A stretch of DNA of 64,000 nt from Polytrichum commune (GCA_950295325.1 OX485806.1:54679169-54743168); one strand, 5' to 3'; shown: positions 1-11,000, counted from the stretch's first letter. A program made the numbers and translations. The notes: generated by a model from the letters alone, not told the origin.

Positions 1-1
1 T

Positions 2-1520
2 GTGGATACATTGCCTTATGGATTCGTATTATTGGAGGAGTCATTGGCATTCATGGGGAGTGTTGAAGACCCACGAGAGATGACACCTAAGAATGCCTTG
101 ATACGCCACCCCAAGGACCCTTTACCACTGTGGCGTGATTCCGTCAGCTTATTCAGAAGGTGTGAGGACATTGTCCTCTCTCTCGGTTCTACCACACCAT
201 GTATACCAGATACTCCATCCACGTTGGCACGTCCTATTTTGTGGCGCCCTCCAGACACGGGGATCACTTTGGTGGAGTTGTTTGGGGGCATCGGCACAGG
301 ATTAGCAGCCGTATTGGAGGTTGGCCTCACGGTCAAACAATATGTCTATGTGGACAACTCTTTAGTGTCCACCTGTGTGGCTCGTCACCATCTTCACCAG
401 TTGATGGTATTATACCCCCAGTAGTTACACCCAACTGCCATTCGTGGGTGTCTTTCACGTCTCCCTCATGATGTCACACTCATCAGTGAGGCCGACTTAC
501 GACACTTGGGCTCGGTGGGTATGGTGATTGCGGGATGGCCATGCCAAGGCCATTCACGTGCTGGAGCAGGCCGAGGTTTAGAGGATCCCGGGTCTAGCCT
601 TTTCTGGGACCTCATCCGGCTTATGCAGTGGTGGTTTACCCACCAACCTTCCCTTCCAGGGTATATATTCGAGAATGTACCTTTGTTTGGAGACTTTCGG
701 GACAAGGTGTTGGAAGGCGGTCATTATGTCCGTTAACACCTTGGAGATCCCATTTTCGTGGATGCTGCGAGCATTGGTTCTTATGCCCACCGGCCTCGGT
801 GGATTTGGACAAACCTCATACCGTCATCTACTTTAACTGCAGCATTTTCTGCAGTGCCTCCACCTTTGGATCAGAAGGTGGATGACATCTTGGATCCAAA
901 CCGGACCTCTTTGTCGGTTGTTCCAGATGATTTATCCCCATTGGCATTGGTCAACAAAGTGGGGGCACCACGGAGGGCCTTTCCCACCTTTACGACGTTT
1001 CCACAGTCATTCGCCTTCCGCGATCGGGGCCGGGTATGGTGTGGGATGCTAACACCAAAATCCACACCGAACCGTTGGCTGACAAACGGGAGCAGGCCAT
1101 GGGATTCCGCACTGGCACCACCGCAGCTCCTGGCCTTTCTGAGGGCCAACGACGCTTCGTGTTGGGCCAAAAGCCATGGATCTTCATACTATGGTGTGGA
1201 CTGTTGGTTTATGCCTTGCATTGCAACTGCATCATGCTGACCAGTTGTTCTCTCTGGGGGCAGAGGATTCTAGTCAGAGGGCACAGCAGTCCACATCCAT
1301 GGAGGAAGAAATTGAGGTCATGGTTGGAGAAGCTGAACGAATCTGTCGATTCAAGCAGCAGGTGATAGAGGAGCTCCGAGCTCAACGGATTTATACTGCT
1401 TTGGCTTCTTCACCTCCGGTGGTGGCTTCATCATCACATATTGGTGGTGATGAAAAGGGGATGGACTCTATTGCTAGCACAGAGGTTGGGGGCATGGTTA
1501 ATGCCTCCTCCTCTCATTAG
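2..1520 (+). pseudogene. DNMT3-like cytosine-5 DNA methyltransferase domain of the retrotransposon (decayed)
   Basis: Methyltransferase motifs occur in canonical order. Motif I VELFGGIGTG (SAM binding) is at 272-301. Motif IV GWPCQGHSRAG, with the catalytic Cys of PCQ, is at about 533-565. Motif VI with ENV is at 671-679. A motif VIII-like segment (YAHRPRWIWTNL) follows at about 780-820. A motif X-like segment (GQ.AMDLHTMVWTVG) spans the frame change near 1165-1210. The order I-IV-VI-VIII-X excludes the rearranged DRM type, and the spacing and the SLFWDL and IFENV stretches look most like DNMT3, although DNMT3 usually has PCN rather than PCQ. A Glu-rich, probably coiled-coil tail follows (about 1300-1390). 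Breaks: TAG at 422, TAA at 734, frameshifts near 1035 and 1165. The domain is open at the left edge of the window. Confidence 0.88.
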
Positions 1521-3064
1521 CAGTTAGAGTCTGTGCCAACACCAGGTGGCTCTCTTCTAGTGGAGAGGGAGACCACACAGTTTGATGATTGACCATTGGA
1601 ATTGGGCCCTCATCTCACTGGTGCTGAGGCACAAAAAGTACGAGCATTTATTCGCTCGTACCGTAGGTGTTTTGCTTTTAGTCTTCAAGATCTTGAAGGT
1701 TATAAAGGAAAACCCATCCATATTTAGTTGAAGGACGACCATCCCATTTTTCGGAGACCTTATAGGCTCAGTGTTTCCAAGCGGATTGGCGTTTAGGCGC
1801 GTTGCCGAGAGCTCTTGGCAGCAAGGCTAATCGAACTGTCCAACGGGGAGTATGCTTGTGCTACGGTGATGCCATCGAAGAAGGATATCTTTGGCAATTG
1901 GACGGAGAAGCAAATGTGCGGGGATTACCGTCCAGTTAACCGGAAGACCAAGTCAAATCGGTATCCCATGCCAATCCCGGAGGAGTTGTCCGATGCCCTC
2001 GGATTTGCTCGAGTTTTTAGCACGTTGGACTTGAGATCCGGCTATCACCAACTCCCATTACTTGTGGGAGACCGGGTGAAAACCTCATTTTGGGGAGTTG
2101 ACTAAGATGGGAAGGATCAACTTTACCATTGGAAGTTTCTTCCATTTGGCCTGAAAAATGCGTCTGCCGAGTTTCAGAGAGTGATGGACCAAGTCCTCTC
2201 TGGTTTGCCTTTTGCTCGGTGTTGTATTGATGACGTGATCATTTTCAGCAAAACACCACAATAGCATGTAAGGCATCTTCAAGCCGTTTTTGAGCGATTA
2301 CAGCGGTGGGGATTGCGCTTGCACCATGGCAAGTGCAAGTTTTTCCATGACCGACTAGCATATCTGGATCATATGATTATTCCAGGAGGTCTTGGGGTGC
2401 AGCAAACTAAGGTGGACGCCTTGCAGAAGATTCCGGCACCGGTCGATGTGTCGAGACTTCGTGTTTTCTTGGGCTTGGCGAATTACTATCGGCGATTCGT
2501 CAAGAACTTTAGCTTGATCGCCAAGCCTCTGACCATTCTCAAGAGCAAGGACCAACCTTGGACTTGGGGTCGTGAGCAACAACAAGCATTTGAGACATTG
2601 AAGCAGAAATTGGGTGCGGCTCCGGTGTTTCGATGTCTGGATGTCTCCAAATCCTTCCAGTTGCGTACGGATTGGAGTTCATTGGGTTTAGGAGCAGTTC
2701 TCACTCAGAAGGATGATTTTGGCCGGGAGTATGTTGTTGCTTACTCATCGCGAAGCAACAATACGGCGGAGGCCAATTATTCATCCTATGAGGGGAAGGC
2801 ATTGGCGGTGGTGTGGGCTATTGTCCATTTCCGGCCATATCTTTATGGTCAGCGCTTTACCTTGGTGACTGACCATCAGCCGTTACGATGGCTCATGGAG
2901 TCGGATAAGCTTACTAGCAAGCTCGCCAGATGGGTTTTGTTGCTCCAGGAGTATGACTTTGAGGTGGTGCACCATACTAGCATTACCAACCTGGATGCAG
3001 ATGGACTCTCACGCAATCCAAGTCCTTCGGATGAGGACTTGACCGGGGCCAGGTGGCATGAGAT
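1521..3064 (+). pseudogene. Ty3/gypsy reverse transcriptase and RNase H (decayed)
   Basis: The frame begins with a typical gypsy pre-RT segment and continues through the RT fingers (FSTLDLRSGYHQ near 2020-2055), WKFLPFGLKNA (about 2124-2160) and the catalytic box CIDD at 2223-2234. The first residue of that box is Cys where YxDD is usual. The connection has FLGLANYYRRF (about 2467-2500). RNase H shows TDWSSLGLGAVL (about 2670-2700) and a terminal DADGLSRNP (about 2995-3020). In-frame stops lie at 1590, 1725, 1794, 2103 and 2262, so only pieces remain open, the longest from 2313 to 3287. No protease is seen between the methyltransferase and RT. A frame change near 3065 separates this block from integrase. 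Confidence 0.93.
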
Positions 3065-4667
3065 TGTAATCAAGAGGCGGTTCCAGGTTGGCACGCGGCT
3101 GCTTACCTCACTCAATTTTCTGGTGCACCTGTTGAGGTTCCGATACAGGGCTCGGATGATGAGACTGATCGACCGCAAGCTATTGCGGATATATGGGAGG
3201 ACCTTCCCGTATTGCAAAAGCTTCAGCAGGGGACCTTTCCTTCGTTTACCTCGGCAATGGAAAGGGATAGGATTGGACATCGAATAACAAGGTTCCGTTG
3301 GGAGAACGGTTTGTTATTTCGATTATGATTGGATGGGACAAGGCGTATTGTCCCTAGACCGGATCAGAGGGCCTCCTTGGTGCGACAAGTGCACAAAGAA
3401 CTTGGCCATTTTGGCATACGCAAGACACATTCGATGTTGCGTGGCCAATATTGGTGGACTGGCATGTATCAGCACGTGGCTGCTTATGTCGGGAGGTATG
3501 AAGTTTGTGACCGGGTCAGGTCTAGCTTTAATACCTTGTCACCTTCAGTTACAACCCTTACCTATCATGGGATTGGGCTACCGTTGGTCGCTGGACTTTG
3601 CGGGGCTGTTGGTTGTCACGCCACGTGGAGCAAAGTACGTGTTGGTGATGGTGGAGCATTTTAGCAAGTGGATTGAGCTTGTTGCTTTACCCCAAAACTC
3701 TGCAGAGTTGGCCGCAGCCGCCTTTTTGGATCGTATGTTGGCACGTTTTGGAGCACTGGCTGAGGTATTGACGGACCAAGGGAGGGAGTTCCTCGGTGCT
3801 TTTGAGGAGTTGTGTACTAAAGCGCTCATAGATCACCGCACCACCTCTCGGGATCATCCGGAGGCGGATGACTTGGCTGAACGGGTTGTTCAAACAACCA
3901 AGCGTGGTTTGAGGAAGTATGGATTACTTCGGGGGAGCCACTGGGATTGGGACCTTATGTTGTCTTGGATTGCTATGGGCTATCGATTTAGTAGGCAAGC
4001 CTCATTGGCATCCTACAACCCGTATCAGTTGTTATATGGACGTGAGCCTATACTTCCGAGTTCTATTCGGGAAAAACTAGATCCTATTGTGGATTTGGAT
4101 GACCCTGACATTTGGGCAGAGTGTTTGCAGGAGCGGGCTCAATTCTTCCAGAGGGCCGTACCTATGGTCATGGAGAATTTGTCCATTGCTCAGCACCGTG
4201 ACACATTGCGTTATGCACGCATTCGCAGTGGTGCTTACCGACCTCAGTTGCGGAAATTCCGGCAGGGGGATTATGTTTATCTCCAACGTGAGGCGCCTAC
4301 GACATTGGATGTCAAGGCGGGGCGCACTATCCTTCGGGTGAAGGAGGTGTTGCCGAGTGGTTTGTTGTTGTTGGAAGGCAAGGATGGCAAGGAATGTCGT
4401 GAGCATTCCAAAAATTGTGCCCCATGTCATCTACCTATTGAGGGTGCAATTCATCATGAACTGGCCGTCGTGCCAGAGGGTCTTCCATGCTTTGTATGTG
4501 GAGAGAAGAAAGGAGCGGCTACTATACTTTTATGTGATCAATGTCAACGCGGTTGGTACATGACATGCTTGAGGCCACCCTTGACTTCTCTACCATCTGG
4601 ACAGTGGAGTTGTCCTCGTTGTCGAGGATCTTCGGTACTTGGTGTTTCCACCAATCGTATTCAATGA
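3065..4667 (+). pseudogene. Ty3/gypsy integrase with C-terminal PHD finger (decayed)
   Basis: The N-terminal HHCC zinc-binding part is read in a second frame (about 3380-3530, with HFGIRKTH and a lone VCDRV, one Cys apparently changed to Tyr). A stop lies at 3326 and the frame shifts near 3540. The remainder is an open 444-codon frame from 3333 to 4667, whose first 70 or so codons are out of register. In its numbering the core residues are D88 (RWSLDFAG), D148 (LTDQGRE) and E183 (LAERVVQT), a DD(35)E spacing. A GPY-like region follows (LRKFRQGDYVYL, then LRVKEVLPSGLLLL). The C-terminus is a PHD finger, not a chromodomain. Integrase inserts the cDNA, and its C-terminal domain commonly directs target choice in this superfamily. 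Confidence 0.9.
4488..4622 (+). other. PHD-finger coding segment at the integrase C-terminus
   Basis: Zinc ligands in the 444-codon frame are C386, C389, C401, C404, C412, C427 and C430, with LLCDQCQRGW and SGQWSCPRC as the diagnostic stretches. This matches the C4HC3 plan except that residue 409, where the zinc-binding His belongs, is Tyr (codon TAC at 4557-4559, one C-to-T step from CAC). PHD fingers usually read the histone H3 tail. That this one tethered the integrase to a particular H3 state is inference. Confidence 0.85.
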
Positions 4668-5040
4668 TCATGTGTGGTTTTCATCATCTTATGCCTACCC
4701 AAATGGAAAATGAGGAGTTATGGCTTAGAGACGCAATCAACATGAGGTGGTGGATTTAATTCTTTGGGATCTGATGGCCAAACATCAGAGGCGATTAAGG
4801 ATGGGGCTCACCTTGCACCCAGCCTACAATTCCTTGGAATAACGTTTACCACATTAGTTAGTTGCGGAGCAATCTTTCATTATCCATGCCCTTTAGATTG
4901 GCATTGGTCCTAGCTGCTTGGCGGGACTTCATAGTCAGCTGAGGGAGGGGCATGTCAAGGTGTGTTGTTTATGTGTGACTTTGCTATATTTTAGTGTTGT
5001 TTGTTAATGGTGGTTGGTACTCGAGCTGCAGTGACACACG
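4668..5040 (+). other. 3' noncoding end, polypurine tract and truncated 3' LTR of the DNMT element
   Basis: No ORF of note lies in 4668-4940. GAGGGAGGGG at 4941-4950 is a textbook polypurine tract for plus-strand priming. Two bases later the LTR begins TGTCAAGGTGTG at 4953. LTR-like sequence can be followed only to about 5040, where A/C-rich LINE sequence takes over. The exact junction is uncertain. Confidence 0.7.
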
Positions 5041-6800
5041 ATCGCTATTTACACGACATATCAAACTATGCAACTAATTCATCCAATAAATATCACTTCA
5101 ACCCAAATCCAAGTCAAGCCTATGCCTCATTCACAACAATCATATGCATACATAGCCAAGGTTTCCCACCCACACACTACACCTTCACCCCACAACTCCA
5201 ACAAATCATTCAAGAAGCTCACAACCTACACATACCCACACATAACACCACATTTACCATGAAGCCATAAAAACTTAACATATTGGACAAATGGACGTAC
5301 TCCCCCCAAAACGTCTTACCCACTACCCACACCACCTCTAGTACAAATCCACGATAAACCAATTGACTTTATTCCCCCCAACCACAAAAATACACCTTAT
5401 CCCAAAGCATCTACACGGATGGGACCTTTATCCCACCAGACGATAAAGGAAATGGAAACCTCGCAGGATCAAGATATATAGCCAACTCAACAACATACGA
5501 ATTGCGGAAAAATTCCCAAGGTTTCAAAACATTTTCAGAGCAGAATTATATGCTATTTGGTTAGCACTTGCTAGCACATAAAAAATCAATCACGACATAA
5601 ATATTTTTTATGGATGGCCTCAATAGCATCTACCTCATTAACAACTACGTAAGTCACCCATCTTCCCAATATAATCACCCGGACAAACTGCTAATATCAT
5701 CTATAGTTCAACACATAACATGATTATGACACAAAACAACAATCCAAAAAGTTAGATCTCACACATGAATTAAGGGAAATGACATGGCCGACTCACTAGC
5801 AAATGATGGCACTTCAAAAGGCACCATAACACCCATATTGCGCATACATGTAGCCCACACCATACCATATGGATTAGCTAAACCTTACTCAAACACCAAC
5901 CTAACATGAATAATAAGGAACCTACAAATATTTGTAAAAAACATAACACAATAGGCCACCAAAGAAAACATCATAAATTTCCCACATGCATTAAAAAAAT
6001 GGCTCTCCAATGAGGAGATTCGCCACAAACTCTCTAACCAATTATGGACAAACCCCACAAACTACGGATGCACAAATCACACAACTTTTCAAGTTCCGAT
6101 TTGCCCAATAAATGGGCAATCATAGAAAATATATATGTTGGCTACACACACGAAAACCCCAACTGCACATTATGCCAAATTAACAACATAAATACTTGGC
6201 CGAACTTACTCAATCTATGCAACAATACAATTCTTAAAGGCCTAAGAATTGCAAGACATAATGTCGTTGCCCACCAACTCACCAACCCACTAAAATCAAA
6301 TGTATACACTAAACACCTCACACTCATTAATGTTGGTCACCAACATGGCAACCACCAAGACAACACCATCCCGCCATGGATACTAAGTTGCACATGCAAC
6401 TTTACACAATGTGAATGCCTCACAAAATTAACATTGGGTATTGTTTAATTACCAAGTGTTGCATATGAACAAAATGGTCCACTAATACCTACATTGGACC
6501 TAACCATCCATATCATTGAATTCACGCTTACGCATAATAAATTCCTTGACCAAGGCATACAAACAAAAGAAAACAAATTCAACCCATTAATAGATGCAAT
6601 AAGAGCACAAAGTTGGAATATTAGACCCTTCATAGTTATCATTGCAGGAGTAAGGGGAGCCATTCACACAAAAAACATAGAATTCCTTGAGAATCTACAT
6701 ATCCCCACATCACTAATAAAAAATAATGAAAAACATCCACTGAATAACCATCAAATATCTCACATACCTAGTACTTAATAAGAGAAAACTCGATAATAAA
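5041..6800 (+). mobile_element. LINE (non-LTR retrotransposon) 3' fragment with RNase H and C-terminal zinc-binding domain
   Basis: A/C-rich sequence in which broken frames encode a LINE-type C-terminus. An RNase H begins at YTDGTF (about 5412-5430) and ends with KGNDMADSLANDG (about 5775-5815). A cysteine segment CTLCQINNINTWPNLL (about 6160-6210) is followed by LRIARHN (about 6240-6262). A final conserved block, AGVRGAIH (about 6643-6670), lies in the open frame 6494-6778. Such RNase H plus Cys/His tails are typical of plant LINE-type ORF2 ends. The endonuclease and RT are absent, so the copy is 5'-truncated, the usual LINE insertion outcome. Stops and frameshifts are frequent. Confidence 0.75.
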
Positions 6801-7024
6801 CAAGAACCAATACTCCCCCCACATAGTAAATGAATACCAAAATAATGTAATATATATATATAGACAAACACACACACACACACACACACATACAAGAGCC
6901 CACCCACCGCGAGGTAGGCAGCTAACCCCACCCTGCACCAAGGGGATTCTTGAGTAGGGTAGGACCAATGGGCTCAAATTCACGTCGGATTGCCCAACGT
7001 TGGTTTCGTTTATTTTCTTGTGTT
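6801..7024. repeat. TA and CA microsatellite and LINE-adjacent noncoding DNA
   Basis: Short (TA)n at about 6850-6862 is followed within ten bases by (CA)n to about 6891. The microsatellite may be the simple-repeat tail of the LINE or of its 3' UTR. No gene is seen in the rest. Confidence 0.6.
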
Positions 7025-7265
7025 GGAGAGAGGGAATTATTATATGTAAACATACCTCTCATTCATCCAACAGAAAATCATGAAAAAATATGCAACATGA
7101 AGATTTACTTTTTAAAGTCGTTTTGACACTGGAATGAACTTTAGATACCTCAAATTAGTGTACATGAGATCATTTTAGATGAATCGACAACAAACTTATA
7201 AGGGGATCATGTTTTTATGTTGGATGGATGAGAAATGTCCTTTTACACAATAATTCCCTCTCTCC
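7025..7265. mobile_element. MITE with terminal inverted repeats of about 55 bp
   Basis: The left end GGAGAGAGGGAATTATT is mirrored at the right end (AATTCCCTCTCTCC), and the match continues inward through CATCCAACA. The unit is 241 bp, AT-rich and without coding capacity, as expected for a non-autonomous DNA transposon. I could not identify a target-site duplication, so the superfamily is open. Confidence 0.75.
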
Positions 7266-8068
7266 TGCTCTGCTGATGTAATTAAGGCGAGCTCAACCCT
7301 TGATCTATTCAATAGATATACGGTTTTGGAAACGTCCCTGGGTTGAGGCCCCACCACCACACATGGTGATTATGACTACCTACAGTAATTAGTGAATCGG
7401 ATTCTTAGCGTTCCAAGTTCTCAGTTCTCCAACATGGATTCCACACTAAAACAAGATATATTTACCATTTTGGGCCCATTGGGTTGAAAATTACCTAGAT
7501 TTCGGCCTGTTTATTCAGGGAGCTGCTGTAAGCCTGTGCGGTTGTTATGGCGGCAGATCCGGGTAATACGTAAACGATTTATTCAAATTTGAAATGCCAA
7601 ACCTTTTCGCCTCCTTCTGCACCCATTCCGATCATCCATTGGAACATAGATATGTGTAACATATCTAACATTTGCCCTCTTTATATTATCCTTGTGAGAG
7701 AATACGAAGGCACGTTCCTAACTTAAGCCCAAATGGCGAGAGCGCCGCATTTACTTAGGTGTCTCCTAGGTTTTGGGCTCGACGCCGTGCGGCAGGATTG
7801 GGAGCAGGTCTGAACATACAGGTCGATCATCAGTTCGCATTTACCTAGTGTTGTGGTATTGTGCTTATTGGTTACTTCTAGTGAAACTCGCTACACAGTG
7901 AAGGACGGGTAGGGTTTGGGAGTTACAGGAGAGAGAGGAAGAGGCACGACAGTGCAGCGAGATCGAAGCTGTGTCAGAACTTGGAGGAAGATGATTGTGG
8001 GGGGACGTCTGGTGGAGGTTGTGTGAACGGTGAGGATCAGGGAGAAGGGTGGAAATTGTTGACGAGGG
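7266..8068 (+). promoter_or_regulatory. Promoter and 5' UTR region of the WD40 gene
   Basis: Motifs common in plant housekeeping promoters occur here. Site-II-like TGGGCC/TGGGCT elements lie at 7471-7478 (palindromic TGGGCCCA), 7726-7731 (reverse) and 7774-7779. A telo-box, TAGGGTTT (reverse of AAACCCTA), lies at 7910-7917, close to the likely 5' UTR. No convincing TATA box is seen. An in-frame TGA at 8060-8062 means translation cannot begin upstream of the ATG at 8069. Function is inferred from motif content only. Confidence 0.5.
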
Positions 8069-11000
8069 ATGGATTCGATGAGCAGGGCGAGGATGCAGAG
8101 TAGCCCTAGACCAACATGTGGGCGGCGTGTAGTGGCAGGCAAGCGGCCACGACCTGATGATTTTAAGAATTGTGTTCGAAAGCTGCTGAAGCGGGAGATT
8201 AGCCGCGCAGGGAACTGGGCTTTCAATCGTACGAATTCACAAGAGAAATTTCGAAACTTTCACTTGCAGGTTGCACTTTCACTAGACATCGTGCCCACTC
8301 CATACCCGTTTCTCTTGAGGGCTTTGTGCGTTCCTCACCGAACCATTTCATTGTGGTTCTGGGCAGGTGCAGGGCTTAAGTTTCAACTTGGCCTTCTTAT
8401 TAATGCATAAGTTGAACCTCTGCGAGGACGTGGACATTGTCCCGAAGAGCTCTGTGTTTTATGCTCTTTGATAACTGCAGTTTGTGTAGTCTATGTTCAG
8501 TGGGTTCCCGGAAGAACTCGTTAGCGAACGTACCGTGGAGAGTAGAATGGAGCCTGGAAATGGGAGGGTGTGTCAGAGAGAGTATTGATTTTTTGTATTG
8601 GAGTGGAATAGGGCGGTGACAGTACCAAACCTCTTAACCTGCATTGAAAACTACAGACAGATCTTTGCATGACCTTCCTCAATGTCTAGGCTCTTCTACA
8701 AGGTCGAAGTGTAGTCATTGTTGGAGCTGCTAAAAGTGCTCAAACCCAATTATGGGCTCAAATTCTGCTTAGGAAAGACAATTGTAGTCCATATGTCACC
8801 TTCACCAAGTAATATTGTGGCCCTAGATTATAAGAGGTCCTGTTGAATAGAGTTGGCACATGTGTTGGGATAGCTTCGGTTCGTAAATGTTTACTTGTTG
8901 GCGTTGTCCAAGATTTGGTCACGTTGATGTTGTCTGCCATCATACTCGTAGTCTGGTCGAAGTTGTTAATGATTTGCACCACAGTTGCAGGGGTTGTTTT
9001 AAACTGAGTTAGGTGATTTGATTAATACTGCTGTACTCGCTTGTGCAATGATACGTAGGTGAAGACAATTTACTTACTGCTGTCTCGTGTTGTTGCAGGA
9101 GGAGTTTGACACACATGACCCAAAAGCCCACCATTTCTTAAAGCTACCGTTTCTCAAGAAACGATCACGGATTGTGGAGATCGTTGCCGCTAGAGATACA
9201 GTCTTCGCTCTGACACACTCAGGCATCTGTGCAGCCTTCAGTCGAGGTATGATGATATCTATTCTTGGTTTTCCTACTTTTTGGGTTTGGATACTTTTGT
9301 TTTAGGTCACAGTGTTTTGATGGTGTTTTTTATGTTGCATGATAGATACAAACAAGCGCATCTGTTTTCTCAACATCAGTGCAGATGAAGTGATCCGCAG
9401 CCTTTTCTACAACAAGAACAATGAGTCATTGATTACCGTATCAGTTTATGCCTCTGACAACTTCAGCTCCTTGAAGTGCAGAACGACTCCCATTGAGTGA
9501 GTTCAATTTGAGTTCATTCTGCTTTAGATTGTTGACATTGTGGTTGACAAATGCTGATTGAGGCTTTTAGGAAGTTGTTTGCAGGTCACCTAGGTTAATT
9601 TTGCTTTTCTCAACTTGCAGAATCGCATACTACTATCATGAAACACAGCCATCATTATTCTGCATGTCTTTATGAGAGGGCAATAGGATGTAAGTATGGG
9701 TGTCTTGTTTTTGAGCGAGTCAGCAACAGTTCAACTAGGTCCATCAAACCTTATCAACTGGCAAGCCTGGGAGCCAGAAAGTGTTATCTAGCCGTTATTA
9801 TTCTGCTTCACCTTCATCTAAATGTGAATTAACTTATCTAAATGTGAGTTGTGTGTTATAGATACATACGGAGGGGGCAGCCCGATGCTGGTTTTCCTCT
9901 TTTTGAGTCAGAATCACTTCGGTGGCCTGGTTTTGTTGAATTCGATGATGTAAATGGCAAAGTCCTCACCTATTCTGCACAAGATTGGTATCACTTAACC
10001 CCTATGCAGCTATAGATTTCCATATGTTCTGAGCTTCTCTTGTGAAGTAATTGCAAAACTTGAGTGGTCTTTTGGGGAGCCCTTGAGGTTCACTACACTG
10101 ATTATCCCAATGCGTGCGTGTTACTATCTGAAGTTATGCAGTGTTATCTGAAGTTAACTATTTATCGAGAATGTTATATATTAAAAAGCAAAGTCATTCA
10201 TGTGCAATATTGTGCCTGAACAACCTATTGAACTTTTGGTAGTAAAAATTGAACTCCTGAGTAAGATGTTATTGCACTGCATGACTCCAAATAGTAACAC
10301 GCACTAATTCGGATAATCAGTGTAATCTAGTTTAGATCAACAAGGGTATATTGTATTTTCACAATTGATGTATATTGATGATTCACAAGTGCTGTATCTT
10401 GTCCAGTATTGTTGCATGGGTTACCAGAGAGTGGTAAACAACATTGAATTGTCGATTTTCCATGTGCTATTGAGAATGTGGACAGCATATACAAGGTTTT
10501 TGACTTGAAGAATTACACTATGCTGTACTCCATATCTGATGAACATGTCCAAGAAATTAAGATCAGGTATGCATACATTAAATATTTTTCTTGCACCAAG
10601 TTCTGTAGTTGGCTTTTATTTTATGACCAATAGGATTTTGTAACACATTCTTCAGGGTAAATTTCTCTGCTGTGATCATGGGATATGTTGGGAAAGTTTT
10701 CTGGATTCTGATGAAGGTGAAAGGGAGTGCACTGTTGACTGAACTTTTTTGGCTTTGTAGCTATTGTCATTTTTAGGAACCTTGTTATGTAAGTATGGTC
10801 CAATTGTAGAAGCCCATGTGTTTCACTGTCTTGAAGGCTAATTGTTAGAAGGCATAGATTCTGGCCAGGCTGTTCAGATAGTTTGCTTTGTGGACTGGTG
10901 CCCTTTTTAAATGCAAAGATTGAGGATATTGTGGTTCTGAACATTTCTTTGTGACACGTATGCTTGGACCAGCCCAGGAATCATGCTGTTGATATTTAAT

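Larger units (their letters stand above)
1..5040 (+). mobile_element. Ty3/gypsy retrotransposon carrying a DNA methyltransferase and a PHD-finger integrase, 5' end outside window
   Basis: The plus strand reads in order: C5 cytosine methyltransferase, short charged linker, reverse transcriptase, RNase H, integrase, PHD finger, about 280 bp of noncoding DNA, a polypurine tract, then TGTCAAGG as the start of a 3' LTR. RT-RH-IN order is that of Ty3/gypsy. Any gag, protease and the 5' LTR would lie left of base 1. The 3' LTR stops after about 90 bp, where LINE sequence begins. Frame changes near 1035, 1165, 3065 and 3540 and at least eight in-frame stops make this copy non-autonomous. Methyltransferase-bearing retrotransposons are known from charophytes and dinoflagellates. 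Membership of the same lineage is inference. Confidence 0.9.

Noticed and set aside
1-1520. Bacterial restriction-modification methyltransferase
   Set aside because: The methyltransferase lies in the same orientation and directly before gypsy RT, and its motif context is DNMT3-like.
6713-6983. Minus-strand frames rich in Cys-Val
   Set aside because: Translation of the (CA)n microsatellite, not genes.
9621-9832. Alternative exon after a TTGCAG acceptor at 9620
   Set aside because: Its frame does not match the conserved protein and reaches a stop, whereas exon 4 at 9862 restores the expected sequence and frame.
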